A DNA stretch of 64,000 bases from JAWKTV01 sp041398905 (GTDB taxonomy: Bacteria; Planctomycetota; Planctomycetia; Planctomycetales; Planctomycetaceae), in assembly GCA_041398905.1 (NCBI GenBank), contig JAWKTV010000003.1, positions 310,001 to 374,000 of the forward strand. The letters are read 5' to 3'. Position 1 is the stretch's first letter. Every line of letters starts with the position of its first letter. A program made the translations under genes and the position numbers. Shown here one piece after another: positions 1 through 9,059 of this stretch. The notes beneath the pieces were generated by a model. That model was not told the origin of the DNA. It ran no database searches and was given only the letters and a program-made list of their open reading frames with translations.

Positions 1-1353
1 CAGGTCTCCTCGCCTGCGGCGATGACCTTGGCAGTGATGCGCAAGCTTTCGGACTCGTACGCACCGCCAACGCCGCGGTTCATTGACCTCGCGAACACCG
101 CGGATGCGCCACAGGCGGCGATCGACCGACACCTGCTGCTCGCGAATCGCCCCCAACTTCCGGAGACGTTCCGGCAGATTCCAGGTGACTCCCAGGTCAT
201 CGAAGCCGACCTGCGAGACCGTGTGGCCACTTTAAGCGAGTGGCTGGGTGGCGACGAAGTCCCCGATGGTGCCGTGGTGCGGTTGACGGGGGTCGGACTT
301 GTCGAGTTGCCGCCGCTGAGGTTTGACGACAAGCGGCTAACGCTCGAGTTCGTGCAGGGGACCGGGGCGCCACTGGTGCTGCGCCCAGGAAGTGGTGGGA
401 ACGCGGAGGCGTCGATCGTCGTCAATGGCGGCCGGCTCGATGTGGTCAACGCGAACCTGCAGGCCACGCCTTCGCCCACGCGAGAGACGCCGCCGCGCCT
501 GCTGCGGGTGAATGGGGGTGAGTTCTCGATTCGCAATTCTCTGATCGCAGGCAGCTTCGCGGGAGAGCAGCGGGATGCCCCGCTCATCGAGTGGACTGGT
601 CAGGCGAGTGGACCCGGTCGGCTGCACGCCGCGATTCTGGATACTCAGATCATCGGCCAGCAGCCGCTCATCGCCGCCAATGTCGACCAGCGCCTGCTGG
701 TGATCGACAACTGCGTGCTCGGCAGCGGCGTTGACTGCGTCGAGCTGCGCTCGCAGGTCGGGGCCGCGGAGGTGTCACGTCCCCAGGAAGGCTGGGTGCT
801 GCTGGACTCCAACACGTTTCTCACGGGCCGCAATGCACTCCGGTTCACCGGCCTCAGCGCCGGTCGCCAACGTCCCGCCGTGCGGGTGATTGCTCATGAG
901 AATGTCTTCTCGATCACGCCCGGCGTCGACGGCTCCCGCGCGAGTGTCGCCACGCTTCCGGGTGGAATGACGGGCGGCAACCTGTTCGACTGGTGGGAGC
1001 AGCGGAACGCCTATGCCGAGCAGTTCGAGCGTTTTCGTGGCTCGGCGGATGGCGGGGGGGCGAAGCAGTCGCTGCAACAGCACTGGGTCGACTTCTGGGG
1101 GCGCGAACATGTGCAGCAGCCGGTCGCCGGCCGTTCGGCCGTGTTGTTCGCCAATGTCCTCACATCGCTGGCCGCGCTGGAGCCCCGGCTGGTCACGATC
1201 AATGCCGCATCGACGGCGAACAAGTCCGCCAGCGATGGCGGGCCGCTGGGAGCGAGGATTGACCGCGTCGGACCGCTGGGAGGGAAGGGGACCGCGACAC
1301 CGGCCACCGGCGGCAAGCCCGCCGGCACCCCCAGTGGTCGCCCTGACTTCTGA
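1..1353 (+). CDS. Unknown protein, 5' end cut by window edge; possible beta-helix
   Basis: The reading frame is open to the first base, so the true start is probably outside the window; the first ATG inside is at 22. About 450 residues are visible. The middle (about residues 70-310) alternates short beta-like stretches rich in V, L, N and G with phrases such as VVNGGRLDVVNANLQ and RVNGGEFSIRNSLI, which looks like the rungs of a right-handed beta-helix of the pectate-lyase type. The last 40 residues are Gly/Pro/Ala-rich and low in complexity. No catalytic motif is recognised. It converges on the DUF58 gene with only 19 bases between the two stops. I do not recognise the family; the helix call is inference from the pattern. 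Confidence 0.6.
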   Translation, partial: QVSSPAAMTLAVMRKLSDSYAPPTPRFIDLANTADAPQAAIDRHLLLANRPQLPETFRQIPGDSQVIEADLRDRVATLSEWLGGDEVPDGAVVRLTGVGLVELPPLRFDDKRLTLEFVQGTGAPLVLRPGSGGNAEASIVVNGGRLDVVNANLQATPSPTRETPPRLLRVNGGEFSIRNSLIAGSFAGEQRDAPLIEWTGQASGPGRLHAAILDTQIIGQQPLIAANVDQRLLVIDNCVLGSGVDCVELRSQVGAAEVSRPQEGWVLLDSNTFLTGRNALRFTGLSAGRQRPAVRVIAHENVFSITPGVDGSRASVATLPGGMTGGNLFDWWEQRNAYAEQFERFRGSADGGGAKQSLQQHWVDFWGREHVQQPVAGRSAVLFANVLTSLAALEPRLVTINAASTANKSASDGGPLGARIDRVGPLGGKGTATPATGGKPAGTPSGRPDF

Positions 1354-1372
1354 TCGACCGCCCGTCTCAGCT

Positions 1373-2743
1373 TCACAGCAGGTTCCGCCGCCGGATGGCG
1401 AGGAACTCGTTGATCAGCGGGGCAGTGAGCTGATGGGGCTCGACATCGACGACATGCAGCCCGCCGTGACGCAGCGTCTGGATCGCCTGCTCACGTTCAT
1501 TCAGCAGTCGATAGGCGACTGCCTGCCGAGCCGCGTCGTGCATGCTCTCGATCGGCACGTTCACGACATCGCTCAGCAGTGGCGTTCGCAGCGCGGCGAA
1601 CAGCACCACATGCCGCTGCGCGAGCTGCAGTAGCGAGCCGCGGTATTGTTCCGACGTCGCGGTGTCGAGCACATCGGAGAGGATGATCAGCAGTGATCGC
1701 TTGGCTTGCCGCCGCTGCAGGGTGGCGAACAGCGGATTGAAGTCCGTTTCTCCCCAGTCGACGCGGGCGTCATACACGGCGTCGACAAGTGCCGAGACGG
1801 CAGGCAGCCCCGCGAGTGGGGGGTGATAGCCGCGCAGCGAGTGGTCGAACAGCGCGAAGCCGCAGCGGTCTCCCCCCTGCAGGGCGATACGGCCCAGCAG
1901 CAACGCGGAATCGACGGCGCAGTCCAGCTTGGTACCCCGCGGGGTGAGTGACCCCATCAGCCGTCCGCAGTCGATCAAAATCATGACGTCACGATGCCGC
2001 TCGACCTGAAATTGCCTGACGATCGGCCGCCGCGCACGGGCGGTGGCCCGCCAGTCGATGCGCCGGGGGTCGTCACCCAGCCGGTACTCCTTAAGCGATT
2101 CGAACTCGGTGCCATGTCCCTTCTGGCGAGTGAAGACTGGTTGATCGAGCAGCCGGATCTCGGCTCCGGCGTCCTTCTGAAATCGCTCGGGCGAAGCATA
2201 GGTCTCCGGCAGAATGCGGATGCTGGAGTCCTGCAGCATCTCCCGCTGCCCATCCACAAGCCGCCAGCGACCGGCAAGCCGCACCCACGTGGGGCCGAGC
2301 CGATGCCGTCCGCGCTCCGGCAGGATCACGCTGGCAGTCTGCTCGACGATCCGTCGACCGGGCGTTAATGCTCCGGCGTTGACCGTCGAGACCGTGTCGA
2401 CCGCATCCGGTACGGTGAACGACCAGCGGAAGATCCGCGGCGTCGCCGCCGCAGGGAGCACTTCGCGGAGATCACCCCGCAGCGACTCACGACCTGTCGT
2501 CGAGACTCGCCACCGCAGCGAGAACGAATCGCCCCGCGGGGCGCTCTCGGCGTGATAACGTTCGACGGAAAGGTTCTCGAACTGCCTCGCTAGCCAGCGG
2601 TAATCGACGAACGCCAGCACGAGGCCAGCGACCGCGATCGCCAGCAGCAGCCACACGACATGCCAGCTCCAGAAGCTCGCGAACGCCAGCCCGAACAGCG
2701 TTGCGGCAAGGAGTACGGCGTTCCGGCCTGGGCGGATCGTCAC
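1373..2743 (-). CDS. DUF58 domain protein
   Basis: 456 residues. Two hydrophobic helices lie at about residues 8-45, followed by a beta-rich stretch, then the DUF58 signature at about 211-247 (EYRLGDDPRRIDWRATARA), which is diagnostic. After it comes a von Willebrand A-like fold beginning MILIDCGRLM, where the usual metal-site DxSxS is not well kept. DUF58 proteins are membrane-anchored partners of MoxR AAA+ ATPases and are thought to act in assembly or activation of other protein complexes, but the substrate is unknown. The gene overlaps the upstream MoxR stop by four bases (2740-2743), so the two are translationally coupled. Confidence 0.9.
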   Translation of the reverse strand: MTIRPGRNAVLLAATLFGLAFASFWSWHVVWLLLAIAVAGLVLAFVDYRWLARQFENLSVERYHAESAPRGDSFSLRWRVSTTGRESLRGDLREVLPAAATPRIFRWSFTVPDAVDTVSTVNAGALTPGRRIVEQTASVILPERGRHRLGPTWVRLAGRWRLVDGQREMLQDSSIRILPETYASPERFQKDAGAEIRLLDQPVFTRQKGHGTEFESLKEYRLGDDPRRIDWRATARARRPIVRQFQVERHRDVMILIDCGRLMGSLTPRGTKLDCAVDSALLLGRIALQGGDRCGFALFDHSLRGYHPPLAGLPAVSALVDAVYDARVDWGETDFNPLFATLQRRQAKRSLLIILSDVLDTATSEQYRGSLLQLAQRHVVLFAALRTPLLSDVVNVPIESMHDAARQAVAYRLLNEREQAIQTLRHGGLHVVDVEPHQLTAPLINEFLAIRRRNLL

Positions 2744-3685
2744 CGAGGAACCTCGACGGCATCGAGCAGGTAGGTCAGGACATCGTCAGTCCGCGTCCCT
2801 TCCAGCTCCGACGACGGGCTGAGCACGACACGATGCCTGAGGGCGGGGAGGAACGCCGCCTTCACGTCATCCGGAGTCACGAAGTCGCGGCCCGCGAACC
2901 GGGCAAGGCTCTTCGCACCCGTCAGCAGCATCAGCCCCGAGCGGGGCGAACCGCCGACCGACAGGGCGTCGATCTCCCGCGTCGCGTGCATCAGTCGCTG
3001 CACGTAGGCGATCACTTCATCTCGGACGTGCGTCTCGCGAATAGCCTGCCGAGCCTGCCGGATGTCGTCACCACTGACCACTGGCTGAACCCCAGTTGCG
3101 TCGGCTGCGAGCCCGCGCCGGTCGCATGGTGCGACCGAAGAATCTGCTGCTCGTGCTGAGCATCGGGATAACCGACGATCACCTTGAACATGAAACGGTC
3201 AAGCTGTGCGAGCGGCAGCGGATAGGTTCCTTCCTGCTCGATCGGGTTCTGCGTGGCGAACGTGATGAACGGCTCGGGAGCGGTCGGGTCTCACCAGCGT
3301 AGGTCACGCACAGTTCCTGCATCGCCTCCAGCAAAGCCGACTGCGTGCGGGCCGACGCCCGATTGATCTCGTCCGCCAGCAGAAAGTTGGTGAACACCGG
3401 TCCCGGCTGAAACTCGAAGCGGTGCTCGTCCTCGCGGTAGATCGTCGATCCCGTGATGTCATTGGGCAACAGGTCGGGTGTCATCTGCACCCGGCCGAAC
3501 GGGAGATTCATCGCGGAGGCGATCGACTTGACCAGGAGCGTCTTGGCGACACCGGGTGGCCCCTCCAGCAGCACATGCCCACTGCTGAACAACGCCGCCA
3601 GCGCGAACTCGATCACTTCGTCCTGACCGAAGATCACCTTTTCGACTTCGGCGCGGATCGTCTGAAACAGGGAATCGAGATTCAC
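2740..3685 (-). CDS. MoxR-family AAA+ ATPase (two apparent frameshifts)
   Basis: Chaperone-like AAA+ ATPase of the MoxR family, expected to be cytosolic and to work with the DUF58 product downstream. The N-terminal part carries Walker A (GPPGVAKT) and Walker B (LLADEIN); the C-terminal part carries the lid region (GLMLLTGAKSLARFAGR). The frame breaks near 3275, where inserting one C restores LPEPFITFATQNP and then EQEGTYPLPLAQLDRF, and again near 3090, where one G added to a GGGG run restores the link to the C-terminal part. With both restored the protein is about 315 residues, normal for the family. Both breaks are single-base losses at short homopolymers, so I read them as sequence errors. 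It is the first gene of a two-gene operon with DUF58. Confidence 0.88.
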
Positions 3686-3894
3686 GGGGAGAACGCGCCT
3701 GATGATCGGAGTTGGTAATGGGAACCGGTGGGCAACTCACACAACCAGGGTTGGCCGGTTGGGAAGTTCCGTTAGCCGCAGAGTCTGCGACGCACAGCGG
3801 TCGTTCGGCCAAGCCGGACACCGCGGCGAGTCACGCGCGGGCTTGCTCTTCAGGTTGCATTGTCGACGAACCCGTTGTGCCTCCGCCGCCGCAA

Positions 3895-4503
3895 TTATTC
3901 CTTGAGAACCATGTCGATGCAGAACACGGCTCCCATGATCAGCGTTCGCAGCTCGCTGTCGGTCGGCACCTCATCGCTGATCTCAAGAATATAGTTGTCC
4001 GCCGAAGTGAACAGCTCCTTGCCCAGCCCGGCCCACTTCTTGGTGACGCGGGCGAACTCCACGCCATCGTGCATGAAGCGAAAGTCCCAGCTGGTCCACT
4101 TCCCTTTCAGCTCGCACAGAGGCTGGTCGTTCTCATCCAGCACGCGAAACGCACCGCCAATCGAGAACAGCTTCTGCTTGAAACCGCCGACCCGTTCGTC
4201 CTCTTCATCAAACACATTGACCTTCGACAGAAACAGTGAGACACCCCGCGAAATGCGAACCACCTGCTCACCCGAAGGGGTCGTCACCTCGACATCGAAC
4301 GGCGTCATCCGCTTGTAATCCGTGAAGCGGAGCATCTTCGTGATCATCCCGAGCCGCATTTCACGGCAACGCATCAACTCCTCGCCCGTCTGCGGATCGA
4401 ACACGTCAAAGTTGTTTGCCGCTTTGAACAGGCCGGTGTGCTCCTTGACCAGATACAAATTGCGAGCGAGGACAGGATGCATGTTGTCGAACCTGGTGGC
4501 CAC
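3895..4503 (-). CDS. Scramblase/LURP-one (tubby C-terminal-like) family protein
   Basis: 202 residues. The pattern of a short N-terminal strand followed by repeated beta-hairpins, with VVRISRGVSLFLSKVNVFDE and FRVLDENDQPLCELKGKW, matches the bacterial phospholipid-scramblase-related / LURP-one-related proteins that fold like the tubby C-terminal barrel. The C-terminus ends in a single hydrophobic helix (LRTLIMGAVFCIDMVL), as in scramblases, which suggests membrane association. The bacterial members have no established biochemical role; lipid binding is inferred from the fold. It stands alone, transcribed away from ppx. Confidence 0.75.
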   Translation of the reverse strand: MATRFDNMHPVLARNLYLVKEHTGLFKAANNFDVFDPQTGEELMRCREMRLGMITKMLRFTDYKRMTPFDVEVTTPSGEQVVRISRGVSLFLSKVNVFDEEDERVGGFKQKLFSIGGAFRVLDENDQPLCELKGKWTSWDFRFMHDGVEFARVTKKWAGLGKELFTSADNYILEISDEVPTDSELRTLIMGAVFCIDMVLKE

Positions 4504-4955
4504 GGGAGTACCGACAGTCGTCAGCGAGAACTGCCGGGCGACTGAATCAGTTCGGTATGTCAGCGGATCGCTTGAACCGTGTCAATCGCGTGGGCTGCGG
4601 GGCGAGTACGCAACTCGGCGAATCGGGCGATGACAGCCAGTCTCACTGCGACCCGCGGTTTCGCGCATGAGCACCCGCGGCGTAAAGCCCCCGCACCCCG
4701 GTCCGCTCGCCCAAAGGTACGTCACAGGGGTTCCCCAACTCGGCAGCGGCGGCGGGCTTGTGGTGCGAAGTCGATCGTCTGAACTGCCGATTCTCGGGGT
4801 GAGGATTGTCCGGTGTTCTCGCGGTCGCGGCACTGGCCGACTACACTGCGGCGGATTGGTTCCCGGCGGTTCGCCTCGATCACCCGCGACGACAGCTCAC
4901 CCGGCGTCCTCGCGAGTGTTTCGCGGCAGTCATCTTCATCGCATCATCCTCCGGC
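4504..4955. other. Divergent intergenic region
   Basis: About 450 bases between the divergent scramblase-like and Ppx/GppA genes. Promoters for both must lie here, but I cannot assign a specific box. The open frames inside are short, Arg/Ser/Pro-rich and show no family resemblance. No clear repeat or RNA gene seen. Confidence 0.5.
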
Positions 4956-6584
4956 ATGTCCAGTAACAGCCTTGGCTTTCCGCCGCCCGCCGAACCGGAG
5001 GTTGTCGCACCGCCGACTCCTTCGGCCGTCCTCACGTCGGCGGACGCTTTGCCGATCATCGCGGCGATTGATGTCGGGACCAGTTCGGTCCGTCTGGCGA
5101 TTGGCGAGGTCGGTCAGGGGGGGCGGATCCGGCTGCTCGAGACCCTCTCGCAGGGAGTGAGTCTGGGCAAAGACACATTCACCCGCGGCGAAATCGCGAT
5201 CGACACGATCGAAGCCTGCGTGCAGGTGCTGCGGACGTATCAGGCGAAACTGCGCGAGTACGGAGAGCTGCGTTCCGACCGCATCCGCGTCGTCGCCACC
5301 AACGCCGTGCGCGAGGCGTCCAACCGGCTGGCCTTGATCGACCGGGTCTTCGCCGCGACCGGTTTGACCGTCGAGATTCTGGAGGAGGCGGAGGTTCATC
5401 GGATTACCTACCGGAGCTTGCAGCCGTTGCTTGTCAGCGAGCCCGAACTGCGAAACTCCCGGCTCGTGCTGGTGGAAGTTGGCGGCGGGAGCACGGAAGT
5501 TCTGCGCGTCGACAGCGGCAATGTGGCGTATTCCCATTCGTTCCGGCTGGGGTCGTTGCGGCTGCGGCAAACATTCCGAAACTTGCGCGCATCCCAGGCG
5601 CGGCTCCGCGACGTGATGGAACAGGAGATTCAACGTACGCTGGAGGACCTCGTCGATGAAATCCCCAGCGATGCTCCACTCACGCTACTCGCGCAAGGGG
5701 GTGACGCCCGCTTCGCGGCCCAGGAACTGGTTCCCGACTGGGATCCCAGTACGCTCACGCGCGTGCCGTTGGCGCCCTTCTCGGAGTTGACTGAGAAGGT
5801 CCTCGCGTTGGGTGAAGACGCCGTCGCCCGCCAGTACAAGCTGCCGCTGCCCGAGGCCGAGACGCTGGGACCAGCTTTGCTGGTGTACCGTCACCTGGCC
5901 GAGATGCTGCGACTGGACGAATTGCTGGTGAGTTCGGCGAACTTGCGGGATGGATTGCTGCGGGAGACGGTGGAGCCTGACATCTGGACGACCGATTTTC
6001 GCGGTCAGATCGTGCGTTCCGCGATCGAGCTGGGTCACAAGTATCACTTCGACGAGGCACACGCCCTGCACGTCGCCGAGTTGTCGCGGCAGTTGTTTTC
6101 GTCGATGCAGGCCGAGCATTCTCTCGATAGCCGCTATGAGCTGATTCTGTACGTGGCCGCGCTGCTGCACGAGATTGGCCGGTACGTGGGAGCTTCCAGC
6201 CTGCACAAGCATTCGCTGTACCTGATTCAGAACAGCGAGCTTTTCGGGCTGAGCCGGTCGGACGTGCTTCTGGTCGGGCTGGTCGCTCGCTATCATCGCC
6301 GCGCGAGCCCGAAGGCCACGCACGCGGGCTTCGCCAACCTGAGTCGCGAGCAGCGCGTCGCGGTCTCCAAACTCGCTGCGATTCTGCGGGTGGCGAAGGC
6401 CCTGGATGCCACCCGGTCACAGCGAATCCAGACGATCCGGGGTCGACGGAAAGGTCGGCGATGGCTCATCACCACTGGCGACGCGGACGACCTTTCGATC
6501 GAGCAGCTCGCGATCAATCAATGCCGCACAGCCTTTGAACAGATCTTCGGAATGCAGGTGATTTTACGAACCGACCGGGCCTAG
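4956..6584 (+). CDS. Ppx/GppA exopolyphosphatase/guanosine pentaphosphatase
   Basis: 542 residues from the ATG at 4956. An upstream in-frame start at 4806 would add 50 residues before the conserved core and is less likely. The ASKHA phosphatase fold is shown by the phosphate-1 loop (AIDVGTSSVRLAIGEV, about residue 30) and the phosphate-2 loop (VEVGGGSTEVL, about residue 170). The C-terminal half contains an HD-type helical domain with AALLHEIGRYVG and HKHSLYLIQNSELFG, as in long Ppx proteins. These enzymes shorten inorganic polyphosphate and/or convert pppGpp to ppGpp in the cytosol; sequence alone does not separate the two activities. Monocistronic as far as visible. Confidence 0.9.
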   Translation: MSSNSLGFPPPAEPEVVAPPTPSAVLTSADALPIIAAIDVGTSSVRLAIGEVGQGGRIRLLETLSQGVSLGKDTFTRGEIAIDTIEACVQVLRTYQAKLREYGELRSDRIRVVATNAVREASNRLALIDRVFAATGLTVEILEEAEVHRITYRSLQPLLVSEPELRNSRLVLVEVGGGSTEVLRVDSGNVAYSHSFRLGSLRLRQTFRNLRASQARLRDVMEQEIQRTLEDLVDEIPSDAPLTLLAQGGDARFAAQELVPDWDPSTLTRVPLAPFSELTEKVLALGEDAVARQYKLPLPEAETLGPALLVYRHLAEMLRLDELLVSSANLRDGLLRETVEPDIWTTDFRGQIVRSAIELGHKYHFDEAHALHVAELSRQLFSSMQAEHSLDSRYELILYVAALLHEIGRYVGASSLHKHSLYLIQNSELFGLSRSDVLLVGLVARYHRRASPKATHAGFANLSREQRVAVSKLAAILRVAKALDATRSQRIQTIRGRRKGRRWLITTGDADDLSIEQLAINQCRTAFEQIFGMQVILRTDRA

Positions 6585-6725
6585 GCGCCGCTGACGCCAG
6601 CGATCTCGGAGTCCTGGCCCCGGCACTGTGAGTCACATCGTCGAACGACACATCTTCCTTGACTCCCACGCGGCCACCGTGCCGCACAACCTTGATTTTC
6701 AAGTCGAATTCTCAAGCAGACCAAA

Positions 6726-7943
6726 ATGTCGCAAATTCACACGTTGACTCGTCAACTTCAGAAGAAGAACGGCTCGAAGATTGTGCTGTTCGTCGCCGAT
6801 GGCTTGGGTGGCCTCCCTCGCGAGCCGGGCGGCAAGACCGAACTCGAGTCGGCCAACACCCCGAACCTCGACGCCCTCGCGGCGCGAGGGTCGCTCGGAC
6901 TCAGCACGCCAGTGCTGCCGGGCATCACGCCTGGCAGCGGTCCGGGGCACCTCGGCCTGTTCGGCTACGATCCGCTCGAGTTTCAGATCGGTCGCGGCGT
7001 GCTCGAAGCACTCGGCATCGACTTCGATCTCGGCCCCAATGATGTCGCCATTCGCGGCAACTTCTGTACGCTGGATAACGCCGGGCAGATCTCGGATCGT
7101 CGGGCGGGACGCATTTCGAGCGAGCAAGCCGCGCCGCTTTGCGAGAAGCTGGACGCGATCAAGATCCCCGGCGTCGAGGTGTTCGTCCGGCATGTCAAAG
7201 AGTATCGGCTCGTCGTCGTGTTTCGCGGTGAAGGACTCGGCGGTGATCTGCTCGATACCGACCCGCAGGCGACGGGCGTTCCGCCTCTCGATCCGGCTGC
7301 GAAGTGCGATCAGGATGCGGCGGCAAAGCGGACGGTCGAGGTGGCGAAGGAATTTCTGCGTCAGGCCCGCGAGGTGCTGAAGGACGACGCTCCAGCCAAC
7401 TGCCTGATGCTCCGCGGTATCGCCAAGCGGCCGCCCATTCCGACCTTCGAGGAGGTGTATGGCACGCGGGCCGGAGCGATCGCCGTTTACCCGATGTATC
7501 GCGGCCTGGCGCGGCTGGTGGGAATGGATGTCCTTGACGCGGGCCACACCATCGACGACCAGTGCGCCCGCCTGGAGGCGGCCTGGAACGACTACGATTT
7601 CTTCTTCATGCACTTCAAGTACACCGACTCCACCGGCGAAGACGGCAACTTCGACGCCAAGGTGAGACGCACCGAAGAGGTCGACGCGGCGATGCCCCGC
7701 ATCACCGCGCTAAAGCCCGACGTGCTGATTGTCACCGGCGACCACAGCACTCCATCGAAGATGCGATCGCACAGTTGGCATCCGGTTCCGACGTTGCTGG
7801 TGTCCAATCACTGCCGGTTCGACGGCTCGACAAACTTTGGGGAAACCGCGTGCCGGCAGGGGGGACTCGGCCAGTTCGAGGCGAAGCATCTGATGCTGCT
7901 CGCTCTCGCCCACGCCGATCGACTCGAAAAGTTCGGCGCATAG
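6726..7943 (+). CDS. apgM: 2,3-bisphosphoglycerate-independent phosphoglycerate mutase, archaeal type
   Basis: 405 residues. Interconverts 3- and 2-phosphoglycerate in glycolysis/gluconeogenesis without a bisphosphoglycerate cofactor. Alkaline-phosphatase-superfamily features are visible: VLFVADGLGG with the metal-binding Asp at about residue 24, the serine-containing loop ITPGSGPGHLGLFGYDP, and the C-terminal metal site around GDHSTPSKMRSHSWHP. The length of about 400 residues and the motif spacing fit the archaeal-type (ApgM) class and not the roughly 510-residue GpmI class. This class is common in Planctomycetota. A clear ATG follows the A-rich stretch at about 6720. Confidence 0.92.
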   Translation: MSQIHTLTRQLQKKNGSKIVLFVADGLGGLPREPGGKTELESANTPNLDALAARGSLGLSTPVLPGITPGSGPGHLGLFGYDPLEFQIGRGVLEALGIDFDLGPNDVAIRGNFCTLDNAGQISDRRAGRISSEQAAPLCEKLDAIKIPGVEVFVRHVKEYRLVVVFRGEGLGGDLLDTDPQATGVPPLDPAAKCDQDAAAKRTVEVAKEFLRQAREVLKDDAPANCLMLRGIAKRPPIPTFEEVYGTRAGAIAVYPMYRGLARLVGMDVLDAGHTIDDQCARLEAAWNDYDFFFMHFKYTDSTGEDGNFDAKVRRTEEVDAAMPRITALKPDVLIVTGDHSTPSKMRSHSWHPVPTLLVSNHCRFDGSTNFGETACRQGGLGQFEAKHLMLLALAHADRLEKFGA

Positions 7944-8088
7944 CGGAATTCTTTGAACCTGAAACTGCGCAATTTGCGTATCGACCCGGAGTCGAAGTCG
8001 ACGCAGTCCAGTACGGCCCGACTTCAGTTCACTACGGCACATCCCGGGCCATCCAGGTCCGAGTCCACACTGATTAACCTTCGAGGTC

Positions 8089-8832
8089 ATGATGTCCGAC
8101 AGCCCACCGCCCGCCGCAAAGCTTTCCAGCGGACGCGGCGACAACGTGGAAAGCGTGATTCTGGTCTCCTACCCGAAGATCGTTTTCCTCTGGCCCAGCT
8201 TTCTGTTCTCGATCGTCGCCGCGATCTACATGCATATCGCGACCGGGTCGCTGATCGACATCGTCGCGGCCGGCAGCGGAGCGAAGGCGGTCGGCTGGAC
8301 GTTTCTGCTGCTGTTGTCGCTCAATCTGATTGTGCTGTCGTTCGACTTCCCGCGCACGACGTCGCTGACGCTGTTCTTTGTCATCATCGCCCTCTTGCTC
8401 GGCGGGCTGCTGGGCATGGTGTACTTCCCGGATGTGCTTCCGAGCATCAGCAACTTCATCGCCAGCATCAGCCCCGCCGCCAACGCGACGTTCTACTACA
8501 TCTTCGCGGGCGTCCTCGCCACCATCTACTCCGGTGTCCTGATCAATCGCCGGTTCGACTATTGGGAGGTGCGTCCTAACGAGTTGCTGCACCACCACGG
8601 CGTTCTCAGCGACCTCGAGCGGTTCTCGGCGCCGCACCTCCGCATCGACAAGGAGATCAATGATGTCTTCGAGTACCTGCTCCTCGGAGCGGGTCGCCTG
8701 ATCCTGCATCCGAGCAACGAGCGCCGCGCCATTGTGCTGGATAACGTGATGTGGATCAGTGAGAAGGAACGCCGCATCACCAAACTGCTCGGAGCACTGC
8801 AGGTGCAGGTCCGGTCAGAGGATGTCGAATAG
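8089..8832 (+). CDS. Four-helix membrane protein with PH-like C-terminal part
   Basis: 247 residues. Four predicted membrane helices: about 29-50, 64-85, 90-112 and 128-150. The cytosolic C-terminal 95 residues (RRFDYWEVRPNELLHHHG, then SAPHLRIDKEINDVFEYLLL) resemble a small beta-rich domain of the bacterial PH type, followed by a motif about ordering 'HPSNERRAIVLDNV'. The domain guess is inference; no enzyme motif is present. Two adjacent ATG codons at 8089 and 8092 follow a GAGG ribosome site. Function unknown. Confidence 0.7.
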   Translation: MMSDSPPPAAKLSSGRGDNVESVILVSYPKIVFLWPSFLFSIVAAIYMHIATGSLIDIVAAGSGAKAVGWTFLLLLSLNLIVLSFDFPRTTSLTLFFVIIALLLGGLLGMVYFPDVLPSISNFIASISPAANATFYYIFAGVLATIYSGVLINRRFDYWEVRPNELLHHHGVLSDLERFSAPHLRIDKEINDVFEYLLLGAGRLILHPSNERRAIVLDNVMWISEKERRITKLLGALQVQVRSEDVE

Positions 8833-9059
8833 AGCCCGCGAACTCCCTCAGTGCTTCGTGATTGTTTGGCATGCGCCGCGACCAGGCGATCGCACGCTGG
8901 TCGTGGCGCCTGTTTCGCCAGCGGGGATGCTCCAACCGGTCGGCTCCGAAGTCCGGGACCGTTGGTGCCGATACTTGCGGATGATACTCTGGGAATCTCA
9001 TCTTCATCTTCGCGTGATTGAGTCGATTCTCAGTTCATTCATTCCTGCAGGTCATTTCC

